In this document: one piece after another, positions 1 to 8,217 of the stretch
How the letters are laid out: each line of letters starts with the position of its first letter
Position numbering within the stretch: the stretch's first letter is position 1
Program-made: the position numbers and the translations under genes
Notes under the pieces: generated by a model
What the model saw: only the letters and a program-made list of their open reading frames with translations
The model's database searches: none
What the model was told of the DNA's origin: nothing
Assembly: GCF_002927045.1 (NCBI RefSeq)
Contig: NZ_PRDW01000013.1
Coordinates: 25,515 to 89,514 of the forward strand
Source of the DNA: Mycetohabitans endofungorum
Lineage (GTDB): Bacteria; Pseudomonadota; Gammaproteobacteria; Burkholderiales; Burkholderiaceae
Length of the DNA stretch: 64,000 nucleotides
Direction of reading: 5' to 3'

Positions 1-37
1 GCCCGACTCGGCGGCCCCCCCTGCCGCGCAGCGTAGA

Positions 38-187
38 TTAGAACGAGCGGTAACCGTTGTGTTCCAGCGCGCGAATGCGCCGCTCGAGTTCGAAAATATC
101 AGCCGACTGCGCCAAATAAGCCTCGCGACGGCGACGTTCGGCGTTCTCGAACCAGTTCGACAAGGCCATCATCAGATAGGTCAGCAT
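38..187 (-). CDS. DUF3563 family small protein
   Basis: A 49-residue ORF read on the minus strand from ATG at 187 to TAA at 38-40. The product starts MLTYLMMALSNWFENAERRR and ends in an amphipathic, charged helix rich in Glu and Arg, the pattern of the DUF3563 family that is widespread in Burkholderia. A GGAG-like ribosome site lies just upstream. The family has no established function. There is no signal peptide and only one short hydrophobic stretch at the N-terminus. Confidence 0.75.
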   Translation of the reverse strand: MLTYLMMALSNWFENAERRRREAYLAQSADIFELERRIRALEHNGYRSF

Positions 188-486
188 CACAATTCTCCAG
201 GAAGCGGGGAGACGTCCCGCCGAAATGACGTCAGGGATTTCCCCTAATCGGGTTAACCCGAGTATAGAAATCCGCCTCTAAAAAGTCCAGAGAATTGCAC
301 AAATAATGAGCATGCCCGTTTGGCATGCCCATTCAGCGTGAACCGCCGGATCCGTCTGCCCTGCCATGCACTGCGGTGAAAAAGCGCGTTGCACGGCCCG
401 TCGTCAGCTGGGCATGCTGGGCATGCAATGGAGCGGCGCGGCCACGCTGATCGACTCGCCGTACAAAAGCGCTGGGCAATAGGTGT

Positions 487-1023
487 TCAGCCTCGCGAAC
501 GCAAACTCCCGCTTTGGGGTAATGCTGCTGCGTCAGTGAGCGCGGCCTCAACACGTTGCCCGCGTGCCGTACGACGGCCGCGGACCGCGCCCGCGTCGGG
601 CGGTGGCGATACATAATGCGCACATGGGCCGCTGTCGGCCAACGCCAGATGTTCGATGATCGGGCAATCCGGCCGCGCATCGCCATGGCAATGCACGGCC
701 AGGTGCGCCAGTGTGTCACGCATCGCCGACAGCTCCGCGATGCGCTGCTCGAGTTCGGCGACGTGATCCAGCGCGATTGACTTGACCTGTGCGCTGGCTC
801 GCTCGCGATCGTCCCACAACGCCAGTAGTCGCCGGATATCGACGACCGAAAAGCCCAGCCGCCTCGCATGGCGCACGAACCGCAGCGCGTGAACCTCCTT
901 GTCGCCATACACGCGATAGCCAGCATCGGTGCGGCTGCGCGGCGTCACGAGCCCAATGCTCTCGTAATAGCGGATCATCTTTGCGCTGACGCCTGACGCG
1001 CGCGCGGCCTGGCCTATGTTCAT
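487..1023 (-). CDS. cueR: CueR-type copper-responsive MerR regulator
   Basis: MerR-family activator likely sensing Cu(I) and switching on the divergent copper chaperone gene. The N-terminal winged helix (MNIGQAARASGVSAKMIRYY, residues 1-20) is typical of the family. A coiled dimerisation helix follows, then the metal loop HCHGDARPDC, where two Cys eight positions apart match the CueR Cu(I) site. At 178 residues it is longer than the usual 130-150; the tail after about residue 137 is low-complexity and Arg/Ala-rich, so the stop may have been reached through a late frameshift. It is transcribed away from copZ, with a CueR-type operator in the shared intergenic region. Confidence 0.85.
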   Translation of the reverse strand: MNIGQAARASGVSAKMIRYYESIGLVTPRSRTDAGYRVYGDKEVHALRFVRHARRLGFSVVDIRRLLALWDDRERASAQVKSIALDHVAELEQRIAELSAMRDTLAHLAVHCHGDARPDCPIIEHLALADSGPCAHYVSPPPDAGAVRGRRTARGQRVEAALTDAAALPQSGSLRSRG

Positions 1024-1069
1024 GATTGTCGATGCACCGCGTGCGGTTCGATACAGTAAAAAATGCTAC

Positions 1070-1090
1070 ACCTTGCCACAATGGGAAAGT
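1070..1090 (+). promoter_or_regulatory. CueR operator upstream of copZ
   Basis: A dyad with half-sites ACCTTGCC and GGGAAAGT around a short centre closely matches the known CueR box (ACCTTCCC...GGGAAGGT). It is followed at once by TATACG, a plausible -10 element, so the dyad sits in the promoter spacer as expected for MerR-family activators that untwist a long spacer. It lies between cueR (minus) and copZ (plus). Confidence 0.8.
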
Positions 1091-1104
1091 ATACGCTTGA
1101 TGTG

Positions 1105-1144
1105 GATTAATTTGGTTTTGATTTAGATTAATTTGATTAATTTG
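1105..1144 (+). repeat. Three copies of GATTAATTTG in the copZ leader
   Basis: The 10-mer GATTAATTTG occurs at 1105-1114, 1126-1135 and 1135-1144 (the last two share one base). The stretch is very AT-rich in a GC-rich genome and lies between the CueR-controlled promoter and the copZ start. It could be an accessory protein site or simply low-complexity leader RNA. Confidence 0.6.
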
Positions 1145-1167
1145 CGCTTTATTGACAGGAGCCCCGC

Positions 1168-1362
1168 ATGATCGAATTCAATATATCCGGCATGAACTGC
1201 CAGCATTGTGTCAAAGCGGTTACCGAGTCGCTCCACGCGCTCGATGTGCATGCCCGAGTCGATGTCCACCTCGAACGAGGCCAAGTGACGGTCGACAGTA
1301 CCCAACCCCGCGCCGCGCTGAAAGCGGCGATCGAGGATGCCGGCTATACAGTGAATGAATAA
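1168..1362 (+). CDS. copZ: CopZ-like copper chaperone (HMA domain)
   Basis: A 64-residue single heavy-metal-associated domain, the whole length expected of a CopZ-type cytosolic Cu(I) chaperone. The metal motif GMNCQHC (residues 8-14) supplies the two Cys ligands, and the usual beta-alpha-beta-beta-alpha-beta pattern ends in GYTVNE. An AGGAG site precedes the ATG. It sits under the CueR operator. The P-type copper ATPase that normally accompanies it is absent here; a broken reductase gene follows instead. Confidence 0.9.
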   Translation: MIEFNISGMNCQHCVKAVTESLHALDVHARVDVHLERGQVTVDSTQPRAALKAAIEDAGYTVNE

Positions 1363-1372
1363 GCGAGGCAGG

Positions 1373-1760
1373 ATGAGTCAGCCTGTTGTGCCGCGCGGCG
1401 GTGCCAAAGTGGCCATCATCGGTGCATCCGATCTGCTTGGCCGGGCGCTTGCCGCCGAATTCGCAGGCCAACTGGAGTGGAACACCCTCGCGACCTGGCG
1501 TCGGCTCGATCGGTGCACGGCCCCGCCGCCCATGGCGCGGCCAGGGCACCAGCGGCGGAAACGGCCGAGATGATGGCGCTGGACATCCTAGACACCGGCG
1601 CACTCGAGCATTTTTTCGCGGCGCACCGGCCCGATGCCGTGGTGGTCTGCGCCGCCGAACGGTGACCTGACGTCTGCGAACGCCATCCGGATATGGCGCG
1701 TGCGATCAACGTCGGGGCACTGGCGAGGATCGGTGCGCTCGGCGCCAGGTATCGCACCTG
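1373..1760 (+). pseudogene. Broken RmlD-like sugar-nucleotide/NAD(P) reductase
   Basis: The first frame (from ATG 1373) gives a Rossmann start, KVAIIGASDLLGRALAAEFA. Homology then moves to another frame that reads MMALDILDTGALEHFFAAHR and PDAVVVCAAER, then past a stop PDVCERHPDMARAINVGALA. This is the order of motifs in dTDP-4-dehydrorhamnose-reductase-like SDRs. The gene is frameshifted near 1490-1570, has an in-frame stop near 1663 and lacks the catalytic YxxxK half. It is not functional as read. Confidence 0.7.
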
Positions 1761-1957
1761 AATATTGGGCATCTCGAGCGAGCCAGTGGCTTTTTGGTCA
1801 CGGGTGCGCGCAGCGCCGAGGCGGCCCGGCGAGCTTGACAGATTCTCGATGATAATTGTCCTGACAGCGTGTTTAAGCCAAATTAAACTCAACGTCGCAC
1901 CATGATGGTACGCCCGCATCGGCTACCTCAGCCCTCGACCCACAAACGAGAAAATCG

Positions 1958-3214
1958 ATGTCCACGCTCGACAAGCAGACCGCGGCCACCGCAGAAATTT
2001 CCGGCGGCGCCACACTTAGCGCCGCCGCCACGCAGGCCGGCGCAACCGTGTTTCCGGTGCTCGGCGCAATCAGCGTCTCGCACCTGCTCAACGATATGAT
2101 TCAGTCGTTGATCCTGGCAATCTATCCGATGCTCAAGGCCAACTTCCAATTAAGCTTTGGCCAGATTGGGCTGATCACGCTAACCTATCAGGTCACTGCC
2201 TCGCTGCTGCAGCCGCTCGTGGGCCTGTACACCGACAAGCACCCGAAACCGTTCTCGCTGCCCATCGGCATGGGTTTCACATTGTGTGGATTGCTCCTAA
2301 TGTCCGTGGCCGGCACTTTCCCGATGCTGTTGCTGGCCGCATCGCTAGTCGGTTGCGGCTCGTCGGTGTTCCATCCCGAGTCCTCGCGCGTCGCGCGCAT
2401 GGCCTCTGGCGGCCGTCACGGACTCGCGCAGTCTCTGTTTCAGGTCGGCGGCAACTTCGGCACCTCGCTCGGACCGTTGCTGGCCGCTTGGATCGTGATC
2501 CCGCACGGGCAGCCGAGCATCGCCTGGTTCTCGCTCGCGGCGCTGGTCGGCATCGTGATCCTGTTCAATGTCGGACGCTGGTACCGTAGCCATCCGTCTA
2601 CGAAGAAGTCCCGCTCCAGCACGGCCCGCGTGGCGTTGGCGCGCTCGCGCATCGCCACCGCCATCGGTGTGCTGATGCTGTTGATATTCTCGAAATACTT
2701 CTACTTGGCCAGCATCAACAGTTACCTTACCTTTTACATGATCGACAAATTCCACCTGTCGGTGCAATCGGCACAGGTTCATTTGTTCATCTTCCTCGCG
2801 TCAGTCGCCGCCGGCACGGTGATCGGCGGACCCATCGGTGACCGGATCGGTCGCAAGTATGTCATATGGGCATCGATTCTCGGCGTCGCCCCCTTCACAT
2901 TGGCGCTGCCGTACGCCAACCTATTCTGGTCCAGTGTGCTGCTGGCCATCATCGGCGTGGTAATCGCGTCGGCCTTCTCCGCGATCCTCGTGTATGCGCA
3001 GGAGCTGATCCCCGGCAAGGTGGGCATGATCGCCGGCCTGTTCTTCGGCTTTGCGTTCGGCATGGGCGGCGTGGGCGCCGCCGTGCTCGGCTGGCTGGCC
3101 GATACCACCAGCGTGCGGTTCGTCTACCACGTGTGTGCATTCCTGCCGTTGATCGGCATCGTCACCATCCTGCTGCCGAACCTAGAACGCCCACGCGCCG
3201 GCCAGTCGGCATGA
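1958..3214 (+). CDS. fsr: MFS efflux pump, fosmidomycin-resistance (Fsr) type
   Basis: A 418-residue major facilitator with about 12 hydrophobic segments. The soluble N-terminus (about 30 residues) is followed by VLGAISVSHLLNDMIQSLIL, a signature-like start of the Fsr group. Loop motifs GLYTDKHPKP and GGPIGDRIGRKY (the latter the MFS motif-A equivalent in the second half) are present. Members export fosmidomycin and related small drugs at the expense of the proton gradient; the natural substrate is unknown. It appears monocistronic and intact. Confidence 0.85.
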   Translation: MSTLDKQTAATAEISGGATLSAAATQAGATVFPVLGAISVSHLLNDMIQSLILAIYPMLKANFQLSFGQIGLITLTYQVTASLLQPLVGLYTDKHPKPFSLPIGMGFTLCGLLLMSVAGTFPMLLLAASLVGCGSSVFHPESSRVARMASGGRHGLAQSLFQVGGNFGTSLGPLLAAWIVIPHGQPSIAWFSLAALVGIVILFNVGRWYRSHPSTKKSRSSTARVALARSRIATAIGVLMLLIFSKYFYLASINSYLTFYMIDKFHLSVQSAQVHLFIFLASVAAGTVIGGPIGDRIGRKYVIWASILGVAPFTLALPYANLFWSSVLLAIIGVVIASAFSAILVYAQELIPGKVGMIAGLFFGFAFGMGGVGAAVLGWLADTTSVRFVYHVCAFLPLIGIVTILLPNLERPRAGQSA

Positions 3215-3362
3215 TCCGCGCTTGCCGCGGCCGCCATACCGCTGTTTCGCGAACGCTGTCGGCGCCCTGCCGAATGTCGTGGCCAAGGCACGCCATGCGC
3301 GCAGTTATACTTGTGCCATACCACAATCCTTCCCTTGTCGATTTCGCGTCATTGTCCCCACC

Positions 3363-4058
3363 ATGCCAGACCTTGCGCCGACCACCTGGGCCCTCATTAC
3401 TGCGTTCGGCGGAGCGGGCGCCATGCTGCCCGTCGCCGCGGCCATCGCGCTGTGGCTCGTCGTGAGCCATACCTGGCGCAGCGCGCTCGCGTGGTCCGGC
3501 TTTCTCGCTGCCGGTATCGCGCTCGTGCTGGTCACCAAGGTGGCCTTCCTCGGCTGGGGCATTGGCATACGCTCACTGGATTTCACCGGCATTAGCGGCC
3601 ATTCGATGCTGGCGACCGCGGTACTGCCGGCCGCAGCGTTCCTGAGCACGCGCGGCGCACCGGTCATGCTACGACTGGCAGTGCTAGCCGCGGGACTCGT
3701 CTCGGGTGCCGGGATCGGCGTATCGCGGGTCGCGCTAGATGCACATTCGGTGTCCGAAGTGGTTGCCGGCTGCGCGCTTGGCGCGGCTGTGTCGCTGGGC
3801 TGGATCGCATGGGCGGCGACGCGCGAGCCGAACCCAGCCGCGCGTGTATCGCGCTGGGTCGTGGCCGCGAGCCTGTTCGGGCTCGCCGTATCACTGCACA
3901 GCTATCATGCACCGACTCACCGGTGGGTCACACGGATTGCACTGTACCTGTCCGGCCACGAGCGGCCATTCGTGCGAGTACGCTGGAAAGCCTACCGGCC
4001 GCCGATACTGGGCCAGGCGCTCGACGTGCAGCCGATCGACATGCGGCCGCGCTCATAG
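3363..4058 (+). CDS. PAP2-family membrane phosphatase
   Basis: A 231-residue polytopic protein. The motifs GISGHSM (about residue 78) and SRVALDAHSVSEVVAGC (about residue 122) are the second and third phosphatase motifs of the PAP2 superfamily, with the catalytic His residues present. The classical first KxxxxxxRP motif is not clear, and GTKVAF-like residues sit in its place. The in-frame frame extends back to 3222, but that segment is Arg-rich and unlike a coding start, so ATG 3363 is chosen. The substrate is probably a lipid phosphate or undecaprenyl pyrophosphate (family inference). Confidence 0.7.
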   Translation: MPDLAPTTWALITAFGGAGAMLPVAAAIALWLVVSHTWRSALAWSGFLAAGIALVLVTKVAFLGWGIGIRSLDFTGISGHSMLATAVLPAAAFLSTRGAPVMLRLAVLAAGLVSGAGIGVSRVALDAHSVSEVVAGCALGAAVSLGWIAWAATREPNPAARVSRWVVAASLFGLAVSLHSYHAPTHRWVTRIALYLSGHERPFVRVRWKAYRPPILGQALDVQPIDMRPRS

Positions 4059-4539
4059 CGATGCTTTCGCGCTGCGAGCCGCCTTAGCCTAGCCGGCTTC
4101 GGCCATTCCAATCGGGACAATTGCGGGTCCGCGGCAGCATTGATCGACTGTCTCGCCGCCGCATAGTCGCGGATGAACCCGCGTTGCATGCGTGCAGCCA
4201 GCTGCAACGCGATCACCGCGTCATTGCCGGTGCCGAGCGCGTACCGGAACCGCTTGACTCGGATACGCTGTACATGCCGCTCGCGGACGGACCGACGCGC
4301 CGTCGGGACCGTCCCCTCTTAGATGGATAAAGGAATATCCCGATTCTAAGCGTGCAGCATGCGGGTACGCATGCCTCATCGCCGCATGCGCACCGAGCCA
4401 AAAGACGTCAACGATGTTGCACTTAAAGGAACGTAGCTAGCGAGAAGCCCATCAGCCAACGTAGAATAGGCCACTCGTCGGATGAACGCGTAACACGCGG
4501 CTCCGGCGAGGGTTCTCAACTACTGGGCATTTCAATACG
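4059..4539. other. Intergenic, no gene supported
   Basis: About 480 bases without a convincing reading frame on either strand. Short frames here are Arg-rich shadows without recognisable motifs. The last 100 bases presumably hold the promoter of the HU-like gene. Confidence 0.5.
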
Positions 4540-4992
4540 ATGGCCACGAAAAAACCAACGACGAAAACCTCTGCAAAACCTGTAGCGAAAAAAGCCGCTG
4601 CGACGAAGGCCCCTGCCAAGAAGGCCCTTGCAAAGAAAGCCCCGGCGAAAAAGGCGGCTGTCGCCAACGGCGTCGCTGCACCGATCAAGGAGACTTTCAC
4701 GAAGGCCAGCCTCAGCGCCCATATCGCCGAACGCGCACAAGTCGAGCCCAAAGCCGCCAAGGCCGTGCTCGCCGCGCTGGAGCAGACGGTCCTCGGCGCC
4801 GTGCACAAGAGGGGGGCGGGCGAATTCACGCTGCCCGGCCTGCTGAAAATCACGGTGCAAGCCGTGCCGGCCAAGAAGCGCCGTTTCGGCAAGGATCCGT
4901 TTACCGGCGAGGAACGGTGGTTCGATGCAAAGCCGGCCACGATTCGCATCAAGGCACGTGCGCTGAAGAAGCTCAAGGACGCTGCAGCGTAA
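4540..4992 (+). CDS. HU-family DNA-binding protein with histone H1-like Lys/Ala tail
   Basis: A 150-residue two-part nucleoid protein. Residues 1-45 are a Lys/Ala/Pro tail with repeats such as KKAPAKKA, like the C-terminal tail of eukaryotic H1 and of bacterial AlgP/Hc proteins. Residues about 52-150 form an HU/IHF fold, FTKASLSAHIAERAQVEPKA at the start and PATIRIKARALKKLKDAAA at the end, with the DNA-arm region KKRRFGKDPFTGEERWF. It probably compacts DNA. A strong Rho-independent terminator follows at 5043, so it is likely monocistronic. Confidence 0.85.
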   Translation: MATKKPTTKTSAKPVAKKAAATKAPAKKALAKKAPAKKAAVANGVAAPIKETFTKASLSAHIAERAQVEPKAAKAVLAALEQTVLGAVHKRGAGEFTLPGLLKITVQAVPAKKRRFGKDPFTGEERWFDAKPATIRIKARALKKLKDAAA

Positions 4993-5042
4993 GCACGCAA
5001 CGCACATGCCGCGCCCGTCGCGTGGCGCGTACATGGAGCGGG

Positions 5043-5084
5043 TGCCGCAACCGGGGAATGTGCCCCGAGTTGCGGCATTTTTTT
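5043..5084 (+). terminator. Rho-independent terminator of the HU-like gene
   Basis: Arms TGCCGCAAC and GTTGCGGCA, extended inwards by CGGGG/CCCCG, form a long GC-rich hairpin followed by seven T residues. It lies 50 bases after the HU-like stop codon. Confidence 0.9.
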
Positions 5085-5255
5085 GTGGCGTGACACCCCC
5101 ACCGGATTCTCATGCCGGCGACGCATACGCTACGATTGAGCGCATAACGACACGCACGGCATCGTGCCGGTCAGCGCGCCAAGCCGGCCCGGCAAACTTC
5201 CGCTACGATGCTCCCTGACGACTTCCTTTCACTTTCAACAAGTGGAGCATTCGCG

Positions 5256-6050
5256 ATGAAAATCGATCTGTCAGGAAAAACCGCCGCCGTCAGCGGCTCG
5301 ACCGCTGGCATTGGACTCGCGATCGCAACAGGATTGGCCGCAGCCGGCGCGCTCACGATCGTCAACGGCCGCAAGCAGGATTCCGTGGACAACGCATTGC
5401 GCACGATCCGCGCGGCCGTGCCGGACGCCGCGCTGCGCGGCTTCGCCGCGGACCTGTCGCATGCGCACGGTTGCGATGCGTTCAGCGCCGCGTTCCCCGA
5501 CGTCGACATCTTGGTGAACAACCTCGGCGTGTTCGGGCCCGGCGACATCTTCTCGACGCCCGATGAGGATTGGCACCGCTATTTCGAAGCGAACGTAATG
5601 TCCGGCGTGCGGCTGACACGCAGCTACTTGAAAAGCATGATGGAGCGCCGCTGGGGACGCGTGGTGTTCATCTCATCGGAATCGGCGCTCAACATCCCAC
5701 CAGACATGCTTGCGTACGGCTTATCCAAGACCGCGCAGTTGTCGATCGCGCGCGGCATCGCGAAATACGCAGCCGGCAGCGGCGTCACGGTCAATTCCGT
5801 ACTACCGGGGCCAACGCTGTCGGCGGGCTTTCGCACGATGGTCGAACAACCGGCGCTTGAACAAGGTAAAAGCGTCGAGCAAGTCGCTGACGAATTCGTC
5901 GTGACCCATCGCGGCAGCTCGATCCTACGTCGTGCAGCCACGCCCGAGGAAGTCGCAAACATGGTCGTGTACGTGTGCTCGCCACAAGCCAGCGCCACAA
6001 CCGGTGCCGCATTGCGTGTGGACGGTGGTGTGGTCGATACGATCGCATAA
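5256..6050 (+). CDS. SDR-family NAD(P)-dependent oxidoreductase
   Basis: A 264-residue classical short-chain dehydrogenase. The cofactor motif GSTAGIGLAIA (about residues 14-24), the NNLG motif (NNLGVFG), the catalytic Ser in FISSESALNI and the YGLSK catalytic Tyr/Lys pair are all present. The C-terminus VDGGVVDTIA is typical. ATG 5256 is chosen because GTGGAG lies 8 bases upstream; the longer frame from 5208 has no such site. The substrate cannot be read from the sequence. Confidence 0.85.
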   Translation: MKIDLSGKTAAVSGSTAGIGLAIATGLAAAGALTIVNGRKQDSVDNALRTIRAAVPDAALRGFAADLSHAHGCDAFSAAFPDVDILVNNLGVFGPGDIFSTPDEDWHRYFEANVMSGVRLTRSYLKSMMERRWGRVVFISSESALNIPPDMLAYGLSKTAQLSIARGIAKYAAGSGVTVNSVLPGPTLSAGFRTMVEQPALEQGKSVEQVADEFVVTHRGSSILRRAATPEEVANMVVYVCSPQASATTGAALRVDGGVVDTIA

Positions 6051-6208
6051 TCGCGACCGGCGCGCGGTACGGCGGCCACAACACATGTTAATGGCCGCGC
6101 CCCCATCCCGCGCTTTCGTTGATCGCAGTGTGGCTGGCAGATCACCTGCTGTTCGCGCGTCAAACCGAGCGCGGAGCGCTGGAAAAGCAAATTAGCCGTT
6201 TGGCCGAC

Positions 6209-6249
6209 TTGTAAGAATCTTTATCTGGACTATATTAGATTTATAGTTC
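6209..6249 (+). promoter_or_regulatory. Promoter with palindromic operator for the Xre/RES toxin-antitoxin pair
   Basis: TTGTAA (6209-6214), a 16-base spacer and TATATT (6231-6236) form a plausible sigma-70 promoter. An inverted repeat GGACTATA-N7-TATAGTTC (6227-6249, 7 of 8 pairs matching) overlaps the -10. This is where an autorepressing antitoxin would bind. The AT-rich stretch stands out against its surroundings. Confidence 0.6.
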
Positions 6250-6269
6250 ATGTATAGATGAGGTACCCG

Positions 6270-6707
6270 ATGAGCCGCCCGATCCGAATCGCTGAAGGAG
6301 CCGCCGCACCAATACCACCTGCCCGCCAGCCAACACTGGCCGAAATGTCCGCCGCTGGACTGCGCGCATTCTTCAACATTGCCCACGACTGGCAACTGTC
6401 GGTTGATGAACAACTCGTGCTGTTGGGCTCCCCGGGGCGCTCGACGTTTTTCAAGTGGAAAGCCGCGCCCGATGCGGCACGGCTGTCACGCGATACGCTC
6501 GAGCGACTCTCGCATTTGCTCGGCATTTACAAGGCGCTGCAGATCCTGCTGCCGCAGCCGGATGCCGCCGACGGCTGGGTGAAGCGACCCAACAGTGCGC
6601 CACCGTTCAACGGCAAACGCGCGCTGGACCGGATGCTGGCAGGCAATCTCAGCGACCTGGTCGCCGTGCGGCAATATCTTGACGCGATGCGCGGAGGTTG
6701 GGCTTGA
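6270..6707 (+). CDS. Xre/MbcA/ParS-type antitoxin (DUF2384)
   Basis: A 145-residue antitoxin of the RES-Xre class. The N-terminal half contains a helix-turn-helix-like segment (STFFKWKAAPDAARLSRDTL). The C-terminal half has the DUF2384 toxin-binding region: LERLSHLLGIYKALQILLP, the W-x-x-x-P-N-x-x-F element GWVKRPNSAPPFNGK, and ALDRMLAGNLSDLVAVRQYL. ATG 6270 has GATGAGG six bases upstream; ATG 6258 is an alternative. Its stop overlaps the toxin start, indicating translational coupling. It likely represses its own promoter through the palindrome at 6227-6249. Confidence 0.85.
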   Translation: MSRPIRIAEGAAAPIPPARQPTLAEMSAAGLRAFFNIAHDWQLSVDEQLVLLGSPGRSTFFKWKAAPDAARLSRDTLERLSHLLGIYKALQILLPQPDAADGWVKRPNSAPPFNGKRALDRMLAGNLSDLVAVRQYLDAMRGGWA

Positions 6708-7474
6708 ACGACGAGCACAGCACTGCCCAGCCTTCCAGCAACATCCAAGGCGGGGTCCGCGAGCCGTCACTTGCGGCACTGCGCGACCCGGGCTGCTGGC
6801 CCATCGCCAAGGTCCAATGGCAGCCTGCCTACCGTGTCGTGCCGACACGCTTGCCGGCGATCACCCTATTCGATCGCGTCGCATCGGCCAGCGACTTCGA
6901 CACGCTGTACGCGCTCGAGGCGATCACCAACGATCGCCTGCGCACCGAAGTCGGCGAAATCGACCTGGTGCCGCCCGAGGAACGCCGCTTCGGTCCAGGC
7001 TACGGTCCAATCATGGCGGCGCTTACCCATCTGAATCCCGCTGGCAGTCGCTTCTCGCCGGGTACATTCGGCGTGTTCTATTGCGCACGCGACGCACGTA
7101 CTGCGATCGCCGAAACCCGCTATCACACCGCGTTGTTCCTGTCGGCGACGCATGAGCCGCCGATGCGTCAGCCCATGCGGCTCTACACCGTTATCGCGCA
7201 AGGCAACGTGCTGGATCTGCGTGACCAACGAGATACCCTCGCGCCGACCATCCTGCATCCGCACGATTACACGTTCGGCCAGGCGCTCGGTACAGCCGCC
7301 CGCCATGCAGGCCACGCGGGCATCGCGTATCCTTCCGTGCGCGACCCGCATGGCGAGTGCCTGGCGGCGTTTCGGACCACGCTGCTGCGGCAATGCCACC
7401 ATGCCGCCTACCTGGAATACAACTGGAACGGCAGCCGCATCGACGTCGTGTTCGAATTGACCCAGGTCGGCTAA
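6704..7474 (+). CDS. RES-domain toxin (NAD+-degrading family)
   Basis: A 256-residue protein with a RES domain, a family of toxins that deplete NAD+ or ADP-ribosylate targets. The landmarks are an Arg in the N-terminal part, GPIMAALTHLNPAGSRFSPG, YCARDARTAIAETRYH with the conserved Glu, and the C-terminal SVRDPHGECLAAFR containing the conserved Ser/His region. Translation probably starts at TTG 6704, overlapping the antitoxin stop (TTGA), with GGAGG about 8 bases upstream; TTG 6698 is possible. The coupled pair with antitoxin first is the standard RES-Xre layout. Confidence 0.85.
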   Translation: MNDEHSTAQPSSNIQGGVREPSLAALRDPGCWPIAKVQWQPAYRVVPTRLPAITLFDRVASASDFDTLYALEAITNDRLRTEVGEIDLVPPEERRFGPGYGPIMAALTHLNPAGSRFSPGTFGVFYCARDARTAIAETRYHTALFLSATHEPPMRQPMRLYTVIAQGNVLDLRDQRDTLAPTILHPHDYTFGQALGTAARHAGHAGIAYPSVRDPHGECLAAFRTTLLRQCHHAAYLEYNWNGSRIDVVFELTQVG

Positions 7475-8217
7475 CCGTGCGTTGGCCAGTCCAACGACGC
7501 GGCGCCCCGCCGTAGCGCCTCGCGAGTCGAGATCGCATGGATGCGGCCGCTATGCACGTCCACTATCGACAGCGCACCATGCGGCAAGAACGCGCCCGTA
7601 TCGACGAACGTCTGCGCGCCGACCGTGCGGACCTCGGGCACCGGCGTATGCCCGCAGTAAGTATGCGACAGTCCCCGCTGCACGCGCGGGTCGCCTCCGC
7701 CCGCGATCAACTGCCGCCCCCACAGCAGGCGCGCGCGCGTGCGCTCGTCGAATTGCGCGGCATCCAGTGTGAGGTCGTCGCCGAAGAACTCGGCATGCAG
7801 CACGTTGAAGCGCCGCGCGCCGGCGCCTACGACACGCGCCAGCGGCAAGCGCCTAACGCGCGCCGCGTAGTGGCCCAGCATCCCGGCCGGCAGCGCGCGT
7901 GCCCACGCACCGCCTATCGGGTCCCAGGCCGTCTGTGGCAACACGCCGTCGGCCACGTCGCACATCACTTCCTCGTGATTGCCCTGGACCGCGAAGAACC
8001 ATGGCATCTTCAACAACGCGAGCGCCTCGACGGGATGGTCGCCGCGATCGACCAAGTCTCCGACCGAAAACAGACGGTCGTGCGCTGCATGGAACCTCAC
8101 TTGCGCTAGCAGATAGCGCAGCGCATCGGTGCAGCCGTGCAGGTCACCGACGACGAAATCGCGCCCTGTGTCATTCCACGGATGAAACGCGACAAAACGG
8201 TAAGCAGCATCGTTCAT
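7471..8217 (-). CDS. Metallophosphoesterase, bacterial Ser/Thr phosphatase type
   Basis: A 248-residue calcineurin-like phosphatase resembling PrpA/PphA. It has the metal-binding series GDLHGC (residues about 23-28), GDLVDRG, GNHE and the late GHTPVPEVRTVG. These supply the Asp, His and Asn ligands of a di-metal centre. ATG 8217 is chosen over the longer frame because homology begins right after it. Its 3' end overlaps the convergent RES toxin stop by four bases. The target may be a phosphoprotein or diadenosine tetraphosphate. Confidence 0.8.
   Translation of the reverse strand: MNDAAYRFVAFHPWNDTGRDFVVGDLHGCTDALRYLLAQVRFHAAHDRLFSVGDLVDRGDHPVEALALLKMPWFFAVQGNHEEVMCDVADGVLPQTAWDPIGGAWARALPAGMLGHYAARVRRLPLARVVGAGARRFNVLHAEFFGDDLTLDAAQFDERTRARLLWGRQLIAGGGDPRVQRGLSHTYCGHTPVPEVRTVGAQTFVDTGAFLPHGALSIVDVHSGRIHAISTREALRRGAASLDWPTHG

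Noticed and set aside
333..926. Long minus-strand frame overlapping cueR
   Set aside because: It lies in the wrong frame of the cueR region, is Arg-rich and low in recognisable motifs; the MerR frame explains the region.
4452..5126. Minus-strand 224-residue frame opposite the HU-like gene
   Set aside because: It is the reverse of the Lys/Ala repeats (giving Phe/Ala-rich sequence) and has no independent support.
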